NCBI GenBank assembly: GCA_050011155.1
Contig: JBEKJP010000001.1
Span: 124,001-188,000 of the forward strand
DNA: 64,000 nt
Source: Palsa-504 sp050011155
GTDB lineage: Bacteria > Actinomycetota > Actinomycetes > Streptosporangiales > Streptosporangiaceae
Direction: 5' to 3'
Under the pieces are notes generated by a model. The model had not been told where the DNA came from. It searched no databases and saw only the letters and a list, made by a program, of their open reading frames with translations. Positions 16,882 through 24,385 of this stretch are shown here, piece after piece. The position numbers were made by a program, and so were the translations under genes. Each line of letters begins with the position of its first letter. Positions within the stretch are counted from its first letter, which is position 1.

Positions 16882-17760
16882 ATGATCACCCCCGCAGACA
16901 AGATCGCCGGCGCGCCCATTTCCTGGGGCGTGTGCGAAGTGCCCGGCTGGGGTTACCAGCTCTCGCCCGGCCAGGTCCTGACCGAGATGCAGCAGGTCGG
17001 GCTGGCCGCCACCGAGTTCGGGCCGGACGGCTTCCTGCCGGCTGACCCGGCGTTGATGGCGGAATTCCTCGCCTCCCGTCACCTGACCGCGGTCGGCGGC
17101 TTCACGCCGGTGGTGCTGCACCAGCCCGGGCACGACCCGGCGCCGGAGATCGACCGGCTGCTCGACGGCTACGACGCCGCGCATGCCGGCGTCCTGGTGC
17201 TATCGGCCGCCACCGGTCAGGACGGCTACGACACCCGGCCTGACCTGGACGAGGCGGGTTGGAAGACGCTGCTCACCAACCTCGACCGGCTCACCGGCCT
17301 GGCTGCGGCCCGCGGCGTCAGCGCCGTCCTGCATCCGCACGTCGGCACCATGGTCGAGCGCGGCGAGGAGGTCCAGCGGGTGCTCGAGGGCTCGGCCATC
17401 TCGCTCTGCCTGGACACCGGGCACCTGCTCATCGGCGGGACCGACCCGGCCGAGCTGACCAGGCAGGCACCGGAACGCGTCGCGCACACCCACTTCAAGG
17501 ACGTCAACGACCAGATCGCGGCTCAGGTCCGGTCGGGCCGGCTGACCTACACCGAAGGGGTCAGCCGCGGCATGTACCGGCCGCTTGGCAGCGGGGACGT
17601 CGACTTCGCCGCGATCGTCAGCCACCTGCGCGGCCGTGACTACGACGGCTGGTACGTCCTGGAGCAGGACACCATCTTGACCGAGGCACCCCGCGACGAA
17701 GGCCCCGTCGCCGACGTCAGGCAGAGCGCCAGCTACCTGCGCTCGCTGCTGGTCAGCTAG
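16882..17760 (+). CDS. iolE: Sugar phosphate isomerase/epimerase, inosose dehydratase-like
   Basis: 292 aa TIM-barrel protein of the xylose-isomerase-like superfamily. The IolE/MocC signatures are clear: GAPISWGVCEVPGWG at the N-terminus, AVLHPHVGTMVE, LCLDTGHLLIGG (metal ligands) and AHTHFKDVN. It dehydrates scyllo-inosose (2-keto-myo-inositol) to the diketone used by IolD. AAGGAG precedes the ATG at 16882. It ends the operon and its last eight bases overlap the 3' end of the convergent replication-relaxation gene. Confidence 0.88.
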   Translation: MITPADKIAGAPISWGVCEVPGWGYQLSPGQVLTEMQQVGLAATEFGPDGFLPADPALMAEFLASRHLTAVGGFTPVVLHQPGHDPAPEIDRLLDGYDAAHAGVLVLSAATGQDGYDTRPDLDEAGWKTLLTNLDRLTGLAAARGVSAVLHPHVGTMVERGEEVQRVLEGSAISLCLDTGHLLIGGTDPAELTRQAPERVAHTHFKDVNDQIAAQVRSGRLTYTEGVSRGMYRPLGSGDVDFAAIVSHLRGRDYDGWYVLEQDTILTEAPRDEGPVADVRQSASYLRSLLVS

Positions 17761-18568
17761 GCACGAGACGAGGCGGAGCGACCCGGGCCGGCGGTTCACC
17801 TGGCACCGGCCGGACCGGTCCCGCGGGCGCTGGGGGCAGCGCGGCGCCGGCCGGCAGGTCCCTGATCTCTATCCGCGCGCCGGCCCGGCCCAGCGCCTCC
17901 CTGGCCTCGGCCGCCGCCGGCAGGGCGGCCGGGGAGCACAGGTACAGGGCCCGGGCGTACTGGGGCCGCAGGCCGGCCCAGGCGGCCGCGGGCCCCTGGT
18001 CGCCGCCGTGGCCGAGCCGGGTGAGCAGGTCCCGCATGATCCCGGCCGTGCCGGCGGCGGTCGTGCGGGTCAGCTCGACCTGGATGGCCCAGCATTCGCC
18101 GGCCCAGGACACGGCCGCTCCCGGTGGCCAATGCAGTTCGCCGTCGGGCAGGTGGCCGCGATCTCCGCCGCGGCCGTCCGACCGGATGCACCGCTCGCCG
18201 CGCCAGGACGCGCGGGCCCGCCGGTACGCCGTCGTGGCCTGCAGCGCCAGCCGGACCGAGGCGACCGCCCGGGTATGCGCCAGCCGGGTCAGGTCGGGCG
18301 GCGCGGCCGGGTAGCGCAGGCCGCAGGCGGCCAGCCCGGGCCGGGTAACCCAGACCCAGGGCGGCCCGGGACCGAGCCGGGCCGACTCGGCCAGGCCGAG
18401 GCTCCGCCACCGGGCGGCGACGCCCCGCGCGCGGTCCACCGGGACGCCGAGGACGACGGCGAGCTGGTCAAGCTGTACTGCGTACATCTCGGCGACGAAC
18501 ACGAGCGCGTCGATGTCGCATCCCGCCAGCACCGTCAGTATTTGTCCCTGTCGGTCACTATTGGTCAT
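17753..18568 (-). CDS. Replication-relaxation family protein (Replic_Relax)
   Basis: 271 aa. The N-terminal 60 residues form a winged-helix-like module (QILTVLAGCDIDALVFVAEM, LDQLAVVLGVPVDRARGVAARW). The C-terminal part has the pattern of the Replic_Relax family: HTRAVASVRLALQA, SWRGERCIR, LPDGELHWPPG and then WAIQVELTRT, which resembles a PD-(D/E)XK-like core (Asp-Gly, then Glu-Leu-Thr). Members were first tied to plasmid replication control and are often near integrative elements in actinobacteria. Here it sits alone between chromosomal genes. The function is uncertain; a DNA-binding regulator or nuclease-like role is inferred. Confidence 0.7.
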   Translation of the reverse strand: MTNSDRQGQILTVLAGCDIDALVFVAEMYAVQLDQLAVVLGVPVDRARGVAARWRSLGLAESARLGPGPPWVWVTRPGLAACGLRYPAAPPDLTRLAHTRAVASVRLALQATTAYRRARASWRGERCIRSDGRGGDRGHLPDGELHWPPGAAVSWAGECWAIQVELTRTTAAGTAGIMRDLLTRLGHGGDQGPAAAWAGLRPQYARALYLCSPAALPAAAEAREALGRAGARIEIRDLPAGAALPPAPAGPVRPVPGEPPARVAPPRLVPS

Positions 18569-18591
18569 AGATTAGCTACATTACGCCCCGG

Positions 18592-19563
18592 TCATAGCGT
18601 GCGGGACCAGTTCTGGCCAGTCAGGTCATGGCCGAAACTGCGGTGCTCGCTCTCGTTGTCCAGGGTGAAGCCGGCCCGCTGGTAGATGCGGCGCGCCGAG
18701 GCCAGCACGTCGTTGGTCCACAGGGTGACGCGGGTGTATCCGGCCTGGCGGGCGAACCGCAGGACCTCCTCGACGAGTCGTCCGCCGATCCCTAGGCCCC
18801 GGGCCCACGGCTCGACAAGCAGCAGCCGCAGCCGCGCGGTGCTGGCGTCCTCGCGCACGCAGAACACGCAGCCGGCCGGCTCGCCGTCGACTTCGGCGAT
18901 CCAGGCCGCCTCGGCCGCCGGGTCCCGGTTGTCGACGTAATCCGCGACGATCCGCGCCACCAGGGCCTCGTAGGAGTCGTCCCAGCCGTACTCCGCCGCG
19001 TACACCGCCGCGTTGCGCTGCACGACCCAGCCCATGTCGCCCGGGCGCGGGGCCCGCAGCAGGTAACCACGCGGCTGCGGTGACTCGGTGAGGGTCCCGG
19101 TGATCACTCGCATCGCCTCGAGCAGGTGCCGCTGCTGATCGCCGCGCAGGCCGGCCAGCATGGCCCGGGTCTGCTCGGCCGACCGGGCGTCCAGGCCCCC
19201 GACGACGGCGCGACCGCGGCTGGTCAGCCGGATGACCTGGCGGCGCCCGTCCGCGGCCGAACGTTCCCTGGCGACCAGCCCGTCCGACTCGAACCGGGCC
19301 AGGATGCGGCTCAGGTAGCCCGGATCGATGTCGACCACGCGCCGCAGGTCGGTGACCTCGCTGACGTCCCGCTGGCCCAACTCGAACAGCAGCCGCGACT
19401 CGGTGAGCGAATAGGGCGTGTCCAGGTACTTGCCGCGGAGCAGCCCGATCACGTTCGTGTAGAACCGGTTGAACTCGCGTACCGCGGCGACCGCGGGATC
19501 CTGCCGTCCGTCGCCAGCTGGCTTGTTCGTCCCGGCCCGCCCCTCGACGGTCATCTCGCTCAT
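18592..19563 (-). CDS. MarR-type regulator fused to a GNAT acetyltransferase
   Basis: 323 aa two-domain protein. Residues about 25-150 form a MarR winged helix (YSLTESRLLFELGQRDVSE, then DIDPGYLSRILARFESDGLV and RQVIRLTSRGRAV). Residues about 165-320 form a GCN5-related N-acetyltransferase domain (PAGCVFCVRED, RLLLVEPWARGLGIGGRLVEE with the acetyl-CoA loop, RIYQRAGF). This MarR-GNAT architecture is widespread; the target of acetylation is usually unknown. A palindromic site lies within 55 bp upstream of its start, so it probably controls its own promoter. Confidence 0.92.
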   Translation of the reverse strand: MSEMTVEGRAGTNKPAGDGRQDPAVAAVREFNRFYTNVIGLLRGKYLDTPYSLTESRLLFELGQRDVSEVTDLRRVVDIDPGYLSRILARFESDGLVARERSAADGRRQVIRLTSRGRAVVGGLDARSAEQTRAMLAGLRGDQQRHLLEAMRVITGTLTESPQPRGYLLRAPRPGDMGWVVQRNAAVYAAEYGWDDSYEALVARIVADYVDNRDPAAEAAWIAEVDGEPAGCVFCVREDASTARLRLLLVEPWARGLGIGGRLVEEVLRFARQAGYTRVTLWTNDVLASARRIYQRAGFTLDNESEHRSFGHDLTGQNWSRTL

Positions 19564-19579
19564 GTCACCCTCGCTAGTC

Positions 19580-19615
19580 GTTGCCTAAGCCAACTATATA
19601 CATGCTCTAGGCAAC
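19580..19615. promoter_or_regulatory. Candidate operator of the MarR-GNAT gene
   Basis: GTTGCCTA (19580-19587) and TAGGCAAC (19608-19615) form an 8-bp inverted repeat spaced by 20 bases that include AT-rich promoter-like sequence (CTATATACAT). TTGCCTA half sites are typical of MarR-family operators. The position just upstream of the ATG at 19563 fits autorepression. Confidence 0.6.
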
Positions 19616-19719
19616 CATAATGGAGTTTCATTTCTGTGCTCGAGCCGGGCCAGCCCGAGTCTTCTGTTGCGAACGTGATGAATGGGCCGCATGATGCGAA
19701 CGTAGTCCTCGCCTAACGA

Positions 19720-19777
19720 CACCGGTGGCACACCGGGTCACCTAGAGATGCACCGGTGGCACATCGGGTCACCTAGA
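19720..19777. repeat. 27-bp direct repeat, two copies, period 31 bp
   Basis: Copies at 19720-19746 and 19751-19777 both start CACCGGTGGCACA and end CGGGTCACCTAGA, and differ at one base. They lie in the divergent region between the MarR-GNAT gene and the aldo/keto reductase. They could be tandem regulator sites for the reductase or the remnant of a mobile sequence. Confidence 0.85.
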
Positions 19778-19897
19778 CCAGTCGTCTGACCGCTCGGGTG
19801 GCCGGGGACCGGACTTGTGTCCCCGCCTCGGATCCGGATCTCCCTCTCCCTAGGATGGAAAACGAATCCCAGGACGGAATCCAGGAAGGCGGCAGGC

Positions 19898-20950
19898 ATG
19901 CGGATGCGGACGCTCGGCGGTACCGGGATCAAGGTGAGCCCGTACTGCCTCGGCGCGATGATGTTCGGCGCGTGGGGCAACCCCGATCACGAGGACAGCA
20001 TCCGGATCATCCACGCCGCGCTGGACGCCGGCGTCAACTTCATCGACACCGCCGACGTGTACTCGGCGGGGGAGTCGGAGGAGATCGTCGGCCAGGCCCT
20101 GCTCAACCGCCGCGACGACGTGGTCCTCGCCACCAAGGCGCACAGCCCGATGGGCCAGGACCCGAACATGCGCGGCAACTCGCGCCGCTGGATCGTCCGC
20201 GAGGTGGAGAACAGCCTGCGCCGCCTGCGGACCGACTACATCGACCTGTACCAGATGCACCGCCCGGACCCCGACACCGACATCGACGAGACCCTGTCCG
20301 CGCTGTCCGACCTGGTGCACAGCGGCAAGGTCCGGGCGATCGGCTCGTCCACGTTCCCCGCCGAGGCGATCGTCGAGGCGCAGTGGACCGCCGAACGCCG
20401 CGGCCACGTGCGGTTCCGCTGCGAGCAGCCGCCCTACTCGATCTTCGTCCGCGGCATCGAAGCCGCGGTCCTGCCCGCCTGCGAGCGGTACGGCATGGGC
20501 GTCATCGCCTGGAGCCCGCTGGCCGGCGGCTGGCTCACCGGCCGGTACCGCAAGGACGCCGACGTGGACATGAGCATCGGCCGCGCCCGGCGGATCCCGC
20601 AGCGCTTCGACCCGAAGGTGCCCGGGAACACGGCCAAGCTGGCCGCGGTGGAGGAGCTCATCAAGATCTCCGCCGACGCCGGCTGCTCGCTGACCCACCT
20701 GGCGCTGGCCTTCGTGACCGCCCACCCCGGCGTGACCTCGGCCATCATCGGGCCGCGGACCATGGAGCAGCTCACCGACCTGCTGGCGGGCGCGGACGTG
20801 ACCCTGGGCGACGACGTGCTCGACCGGATCGACCAGATCGTCCCGCCGGGCGTGACCCTCAACCCGGCCGACGCGGGCTGGCAGCCGCCCTCGCTCACCG
20901 ATCCCGCCGCGCGCCGCCGCCCGCAGCCCGTCCGCGCCGCCAGTGACTAG
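19898..20950 (+). CDS. Aldo/keto reductase
   Basis: 350 aa NADPH-type oxidoreductase with the (beta/alpha)8 fold. The catalytic tetrad is visible: Asp and Tyr in FIDTADVYSAGESEE, Lys in VLATKAHSP, His in LYQMHRPDPD. IAWSPLAGGWLTG and the C-terminal IIGPRTMEQL are standard NADP-binding segments. The reading frame is open upstream, but ATG 19898 has AGGAAGG at the right distance, and the family begins MR(M)RTLGGTG. It is a single gene; the carbonyl substrate is unknown. Confidence 0.9.
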   Translation: MRMRTLGGTGIKVSPYCLGAMMFGAWGNPDHEDSIRIIHAALDAGVNFIDTADVYSAGESEEIVGQALLNRRDDVVLATKAHSPMGQDPNMRGNSRRWIVREVENSLRRLRTDYIDLYQMHRPDPDTDIDETLSALSDLVHSGKVRAIGSSTFPAEAIVEAQWTAERRGHVRFRCEQPPYSIFVRGIEAAVLPACERYGMGVIAWSPLAGGWLTGRYRKDADVDMSIGRARRIPQRFDPKVPGNTAKLAAVEELIKISADAGCSLTHLALAFVTAHPGVTSAIIGPRTMEQLTDLLAGADVTLGDDVLDRIDQIVPPGVTLNPADAGWQPPSLTDPAARRRPQPVRAASD

Positions 20951-20977
20951 CCCGCCAGTGACTAGCCCGCCAGCGAA

Positions 20978-21748
20978 TTAGGCCTCCGCCGCCTGAGCGC
21001 GGAGTGCGGCCTTGGCCTCGCCCATCCGCTTGAGCTCGGGGACCAGCCACCGCTCGGCCGCTTCCCGCGTCACCCCCAGGTCCGACAGCGTCCTGGCGCC
21101 GAGGCCGTCCTCCTCGTCGAGCAGCCCGAGCAGCAGGTGCTCGGTGCCGATGTAGTTGTGTCCGAGGAGCAGCGCCTCGCGCAGCGCGAGCTCGAGCACC
21201 TTCTTGGCGGGCTGGGTGAACGGGATCTTGTCGTCGGTCACCGGTGTCTCCACGTCGGGTGGCGGCAGCGCCGTGACCAGGGCCTGCCGGGCGGCCTCGC
21301 GTGAGACGCCGAGCGCCTCGATGGCCCGGGCCGCCAGGCCCTCCGGCTCGGCGAGCAGGCCGAGGGCCAGGTGCTCGGTGCCGATGTGATCGTGCCGGTG
21401 CGCGCGGGCGTCGTGCTGGGCGGCCTGGACGGCCCGCCGCGCGCGGTCGGTGAACCGGGCGAACGGGTGCGCCCGGAAGGCCTCCTGCAGCAGGGTCTGC
21501 CAGTCGGTGTCCTTGGCCACGAAACGTTTCTGCGCCGCCTGCTTGGTGACGCCCATGGACCGGCCGATCTCGGTCCAGGACGCGCCCGTCTTGCGCGCCT
21601 GGTCGACGAAGTGGCCGATCAGATGGTCGGCCAGCTCGCCCAGGTGCTCCGAAATCCCCACGGCCGCCGACACATGGTCCAGCGCCGTGCCGTCTTGGCT
21701 CCGGACGTAGCCGATCAGCTCGTCGAGCCTTACTGGTGGTTGCGACAT
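20978..21748 (-). CDS. HTH-Clp_N protein (two Clp N-terminal repeats)
   Basis: 256 aa. Residues 57-76 form a helix-turn-helix (SWTEIGRSMGVTKQAAQKRF). Residues about 93-165 and 175-245 are two Clp_N repeats of the kind found at the N-terminus of ClpC/ClpA, each with an IGTEHL(A/L)LGLL core. There is no AAA ATPase, so it is not an unfoldase; it may bind ClpC substrates or adaptors, or act as a stress-responsive transcription factor. Two palindromes of the same design lie immediately upstream of its start, which suggests autoregulation. The universal stress gene upstream in the same direction supports a stress role. Confidence 0.88.
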   Translation of the reverse strand: MSQPPVRLDELIGYVRSQDGTALDHVSAAVGISEHLGELADHLIGHFVDQARKTGASWTEIGRSMGVTKQAAQKRFVAKDTDWQTLLQEAFRAHPFARFTDRARRAVQAAQHDARAHRHDHIGTEHLALGLLAEPEGLAARAIEALGVSREAARQALVTALPPPDVETPVTDDKIPFTQPAKKVLELALREALLLGHNYIGTEHLLLGLLDEEDGLGARTLSDLGVTREAAERWLVPELKRMGEAKAALRAQAAEA

Positions 21749-21750
21749 GC

Positions 21751-21796
21751 GTCAACTCTAGATTGACGGTGCGTCGATCGTCAACCTCAGGTTGAC
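21751..21796. promoter_or_regulatory. Paired 17-bp palindromes upstream of the HTH-Clp_N gene
   Basis: GTCAACTCTAGATTGAC (21751-21767) and GTCAACCTCAGGTTGAC (21780-21796) share GTCAAC/TTGAC arms, with centres 29 bp apart. The first starts three bases before the start codon and the second overlaps the end of the UspA gene. Two near-identical palindromes about three helical turns apart are a convincing operator pair. Confidence 0.7.
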
Positions 21797-22299
21797 TTAT
21801 CGGGGGGAGCGGGAGGAATAGAAGAGATGCCGGGCGTAGTCCCCGGCCAGACCAGCAGGACCGGGCAGGCCGCGTGGTCCACGGCGAACCTGGTGGCCCG
21901 CCCGAGGCTCTTCGGGCCCAGCCGGGCCTGGTCGCCGTCCCGCGCCACGACAAGCACGTCGGCCTGAGCCGAGGCGGACACCACCACCCGTTCGGTCCGG
22001 CCTTGGAGTTTGAGCTGGTCACAGGGGAGCCCGAGCCGGTTCGCGGCCGCCTGGAGCAGGCGGTCCGCCGCGGCCGCCGACTCTTCCGCGAGCCTGGCCG
22101 CGGGGTCGTGGCCGCCCCGCCCGAACAAGCCGGCGTACGCGCCGCGGGCCGCGTCGGGCTCCTCCGCGGACGTGACGTGGAGGAGCGTGAAGCGGGCACC
22201 GGCCGGGGCCAGGCGCAGGGCCGCGTCCACGGCGGCCCGCCAGGTCCCCTCACACACCCAGATATATACCGAACGGGGCGGGTCATCGCGGCCGGTCAA
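21787..22299 (-). CDS. Universal stress protein family (UspA-like)
   Basis: 170 aa, one Usp domain. The first strand and helix (YIWVCEGTWRAAVDAALRLA), the RFTLLHVTSAEE strand, and the C-terminal ADVLVVARDGD / RATRFAVDHAACPVLLVW segment are typical. The ATP-binding G-2x-G-9x-G(S/T) pattern is degenerate (GDQARLGPKSLGRATRF), so nucleotide binding is doubtful. It lies seven bases downstream of the transporter gene and just upstream of the HTH-Clp_N gene. Confidence 0.82.
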   Translation of the reverse strand: MTGRDDPPRSVYIWVCEGTWRAAVDAALRLAPAGARFTLLHVTSAEEPDAARGAYAGLFGRGGHDPAARLAEESAAAADRLLQAAANRLGLPCDQLKLQGRTERVVVSASAQADVLVVARDGDQARLGPKSLGRATRFAVDHAACPVLLVWPGTTPGISSIPPAPPDKST

Positions 22300-22305
22300 C
22301 GTGCC

Positions 22306-23511
22306 TCAGCCTCCCAGCACATGGAGCCCGGCCCATAGCGCGAGCACTCCGAGGATCAGCGCCGGGGGCACGGTGAGCAGCCCCAGCCTGGTGAATTCCC
22401 CGAGGTCGGGTGCTGACCCCCGGGTGTGGAGGATACGCCGCCACAGCAGGGTGGCCAGCGATCCGGTGTAGGTGAGGTTCGGCCCGATGTTGACGCCGAG
22501 CAGCACGGCCAGCACCGCGCCCGCGCCGGACGGCGCGGCCAGCGGCAGCAGGACGAGCACGGCGGGCAGGTTGTTGCAGACATTGGCCAGGACGGCGGCC
22601 ACCGCCGCCGTGGCCAGCAGCGCGAGCAGCGAGGTCCCGCCGGGCAGCAGCGGCGCGAGCGCCCGGCTCAGCCCGTGATCGGTGACCGCCTTGACGACCA
22701 CGCCCAGGCCCAGGACGAACAGCAGGAAGGGCAGGTCGGCCGCACGCACCAGGGCGCCGGGGGCCACCGCGCGGCGGGCCAGCGCCCGTACCGCCAGCAC
22801 CGCGGCCCCCGCCCACGCCGCCCAGGCGGGATTGACGCCCGCCGCCGACGCCCCGGCGAACCCGGCTAGCGTCAGCGCGACCACGACCAGCGTGAACACC
22901 GGCATCCTGGCGTCCGCGCCGGGGTCGGCCTGCCCGTCCGCGTTCAGGTCCGCGGCGAAGAACCGGCCGAAGGTGACGTACTCCACGCCGATGGCGGCCA
23001 GCCAGGGCACCGCCATCAGCGCGGCGAACCGGCCGAAGGCCAGCCCGCTGGCCGTGAACGCGAGCAGGTTGGTCAGGTTGGATACCGGCAGCAGCAGCGA
23101 GGCGGAGTTCGCCAGGTGCGTGCACGCGTACACGTGCGGCCTGGCCCGCACCTCGAGCCGGGTCGCGGTGGCGAACACCACTGGGGTGAGCAGCACCACG
23201 GTCGCGTCCAGGCTGAGCACCGCCGTCGTCACCGCCGCGACGGCGAAGACCTGGGCGAGCAGCCTGCGCGGGCTCCCCGCGCTGGTCCGCGCCATCCACG
23301 CGCCGCACGCCCGGAACAGGCCGTCGTCGTCGCACAGGTGCGCCAGCACCAAGATCGCGGCCAGGAAGCCGATCACCGGCCCGAGCTGCCTGGCCTCGGC
23401 CACCGCCTGGCGGAGCGGGAGCACCCCGGCCGCGATCAGGATGACCGCCGCCGGGACCGCCGCGACCGCTTCCGGCCAGCCTCGCGGCCTGGTCACCGCC
23501 CAGGCCAGCAC
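22306..23511 (-). CDS. SLC13/ArsB-type (ion transporter superfamily) membrane protein
   Basis: At least 401 aa with about ten hydrophobic helices. Motifs of arsenite/citrate-type transporters are visible: FLAAILVLAHLCDDDGLF, LDATVVLLTPVVFATA, NSASLLLPVSNLTNLLAF (first hairpin) and the second half NVCNNLPAVLVLLPLA with VNIGPNLTYTGSLATLLW. The cargo (anion, dicarboxylate or arsenite) cannot be told from sequence, and no ars genes are adjacent. The GTG at 23511 is the only standard start in this reading, yet coding-like residues continue upstream to about 23571 (a CTG), so the true N-terminus may be about 20 residues longer. Confidence 0.82.
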   Translation of the reverse strand: MLAWAVTRPRGWPEAVAAVPAAVILIAAGVLPLRQAVAEARQLGPVIGFLAAILVLAHLCDDDGLFRACGAWMARTSAGSPRRLLAQVFAVAAVTTAVLSLDATVVLLTPVVFATATRLEVRARPHVYACTHLANSASLLLPVSNLTNLLAFTASGLAFGRFAALMAVPWLAAIGVEYVTFGRFFAADLNADGQADPGADARMPVFTLVVVALTLAGFAGASAAGVNPAWAAWAGAAVLAVRALARRAVAPGALVRAADLPFLLFVLGLGVVVKAVTDHGLSRALAPLLPGGTSLLALLATAAVAAVLANVCNNLPAVLVLLPLAAPSGAGAVLAVLLGVNIGPNLTYTGSLATLLWRRILHTRGSAPDLGEFTRLGLLTVPPALILGVLALWAGLHVLGG

Positions 23512-23575
23512 CCCGAGCAGGGCGATCAGCGAGACCGTTTCCGCGCCGGAGCTCGACAGGGCCGGGTTCAGCGGG

Positions 23576-24328
23576 CTATCCTGTACGGTCCGCGCGGGAC
23601 CGGCCGTAACGCGCGGCGAACGCGCGCAAGATGGCCGGGGCCCAGCTGACGTCGCTGCGGGCGGCGGCCGCCCTGATCTCGTCGGCCTCGTCCGGGGCGA
23701 AGTAACCGGCGTCCTTGTAGACCTCGGTCCTGGTGTGCAGGCCGGCCACGTCGAGCTCGGGGTGGAACTGGGTGGCGTAGACGTTGGCGCCGGCCCGGAA
23801 GGCCTGCACTGGGCAGCGGGCCGAGCTGGCCAGCAGGACGGCCTGGCCGGGCAGGCGGCTGATCGCTTCCTTGTGGCCGGTGAAGGCGTGAAAGGCGGCG
23901 GGCACGCCGGCCAGCAGCGGATCGTCCCGGCCAGCCGGGGTCAGGGTGATCTCGACGGCTCCGACCGGCTCGCCGTACTGCCGGTCGACGGTCGCGCCCA
24001 GTTGCCGGCCGAGCGCCCCGATGCCGTAGCACGCCCCGAGGAACGGGAAGTCGGCGCGGACCACGCGGTCGAGCAGGCGGTGCAGGTCCGCCTCCACCCG
24101 CCGCTGCACCGGCGTCTTGAGCTCGACGGGGTCGGAGTAGTTGAACGGGCCGCCGCCGAGCAGGATCCCCGACCAGTCACACAGGTCAACCTGACCAAGC
24201 GGGCGCTGCTCGAGCCGGACCCGGCGCAGTTCGCCCTCCCCGAGCCCGGACAAGGACAGGAATGAGTCGTACTCGTTGTCGGCCGCCGCGTCGTCGGCCC
24301 GGATGGCCAGCAGCAAGAATGGCTTCAC
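23576..24328 (-). CDS. Class I glutamine amidotransferase
   Basis: 250 aa, GATase1 domain alone. The nucleophile Cys100 lies in FLGACYGIGALG, with His189 and Glu191 in ATQFHPELD completing the triad. It resembles the GuaA-like stand-alone amidotransferases that act on unknown acceptors or hydrolyse gamma-glutamyl compounds. No synthetase domain follows. It ends close to the predicted start of the downstream transporter gene in the same direction. Confidence 0.88.
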   Translation of the reverse strand: MKPFLLLAIRADDAAADNEYDSFLSLSGLGEGELRRVRLEQRPLGQVDLCDWSGILLGGGPFNYSDPVELKTPVQRRVEADLHRLLDRVVRADFPFLGACYGIGALGRQLGATVDRQYGEPVGAVEITLTPAGRDDPLLAGVPAAFHAFTGHKEAISRLPGQAVLLASSARCPVQAFRAGANVYATQFHPELDVAGLHTRTEVYKDAGYFAPDEADEIRAAAARSDVSWAPAILRAFAARYGRSRADRTG

Positions 24329-24385
24329 CCGATCACCCTAGTGAGCCGGCCCCCACGATCAGGCCAGGATGGTCAGGCCAGCGGT

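Noticed and set aside
16790..16885. 31-codon frame between the dehydrogenase and iolE with GTGA and ATGA overlaps at both ends
   Set aside because: The overlaps are suggestive, but the peptide has no known match and iolE has its own strong ribosome site; it is more likely a spacer.
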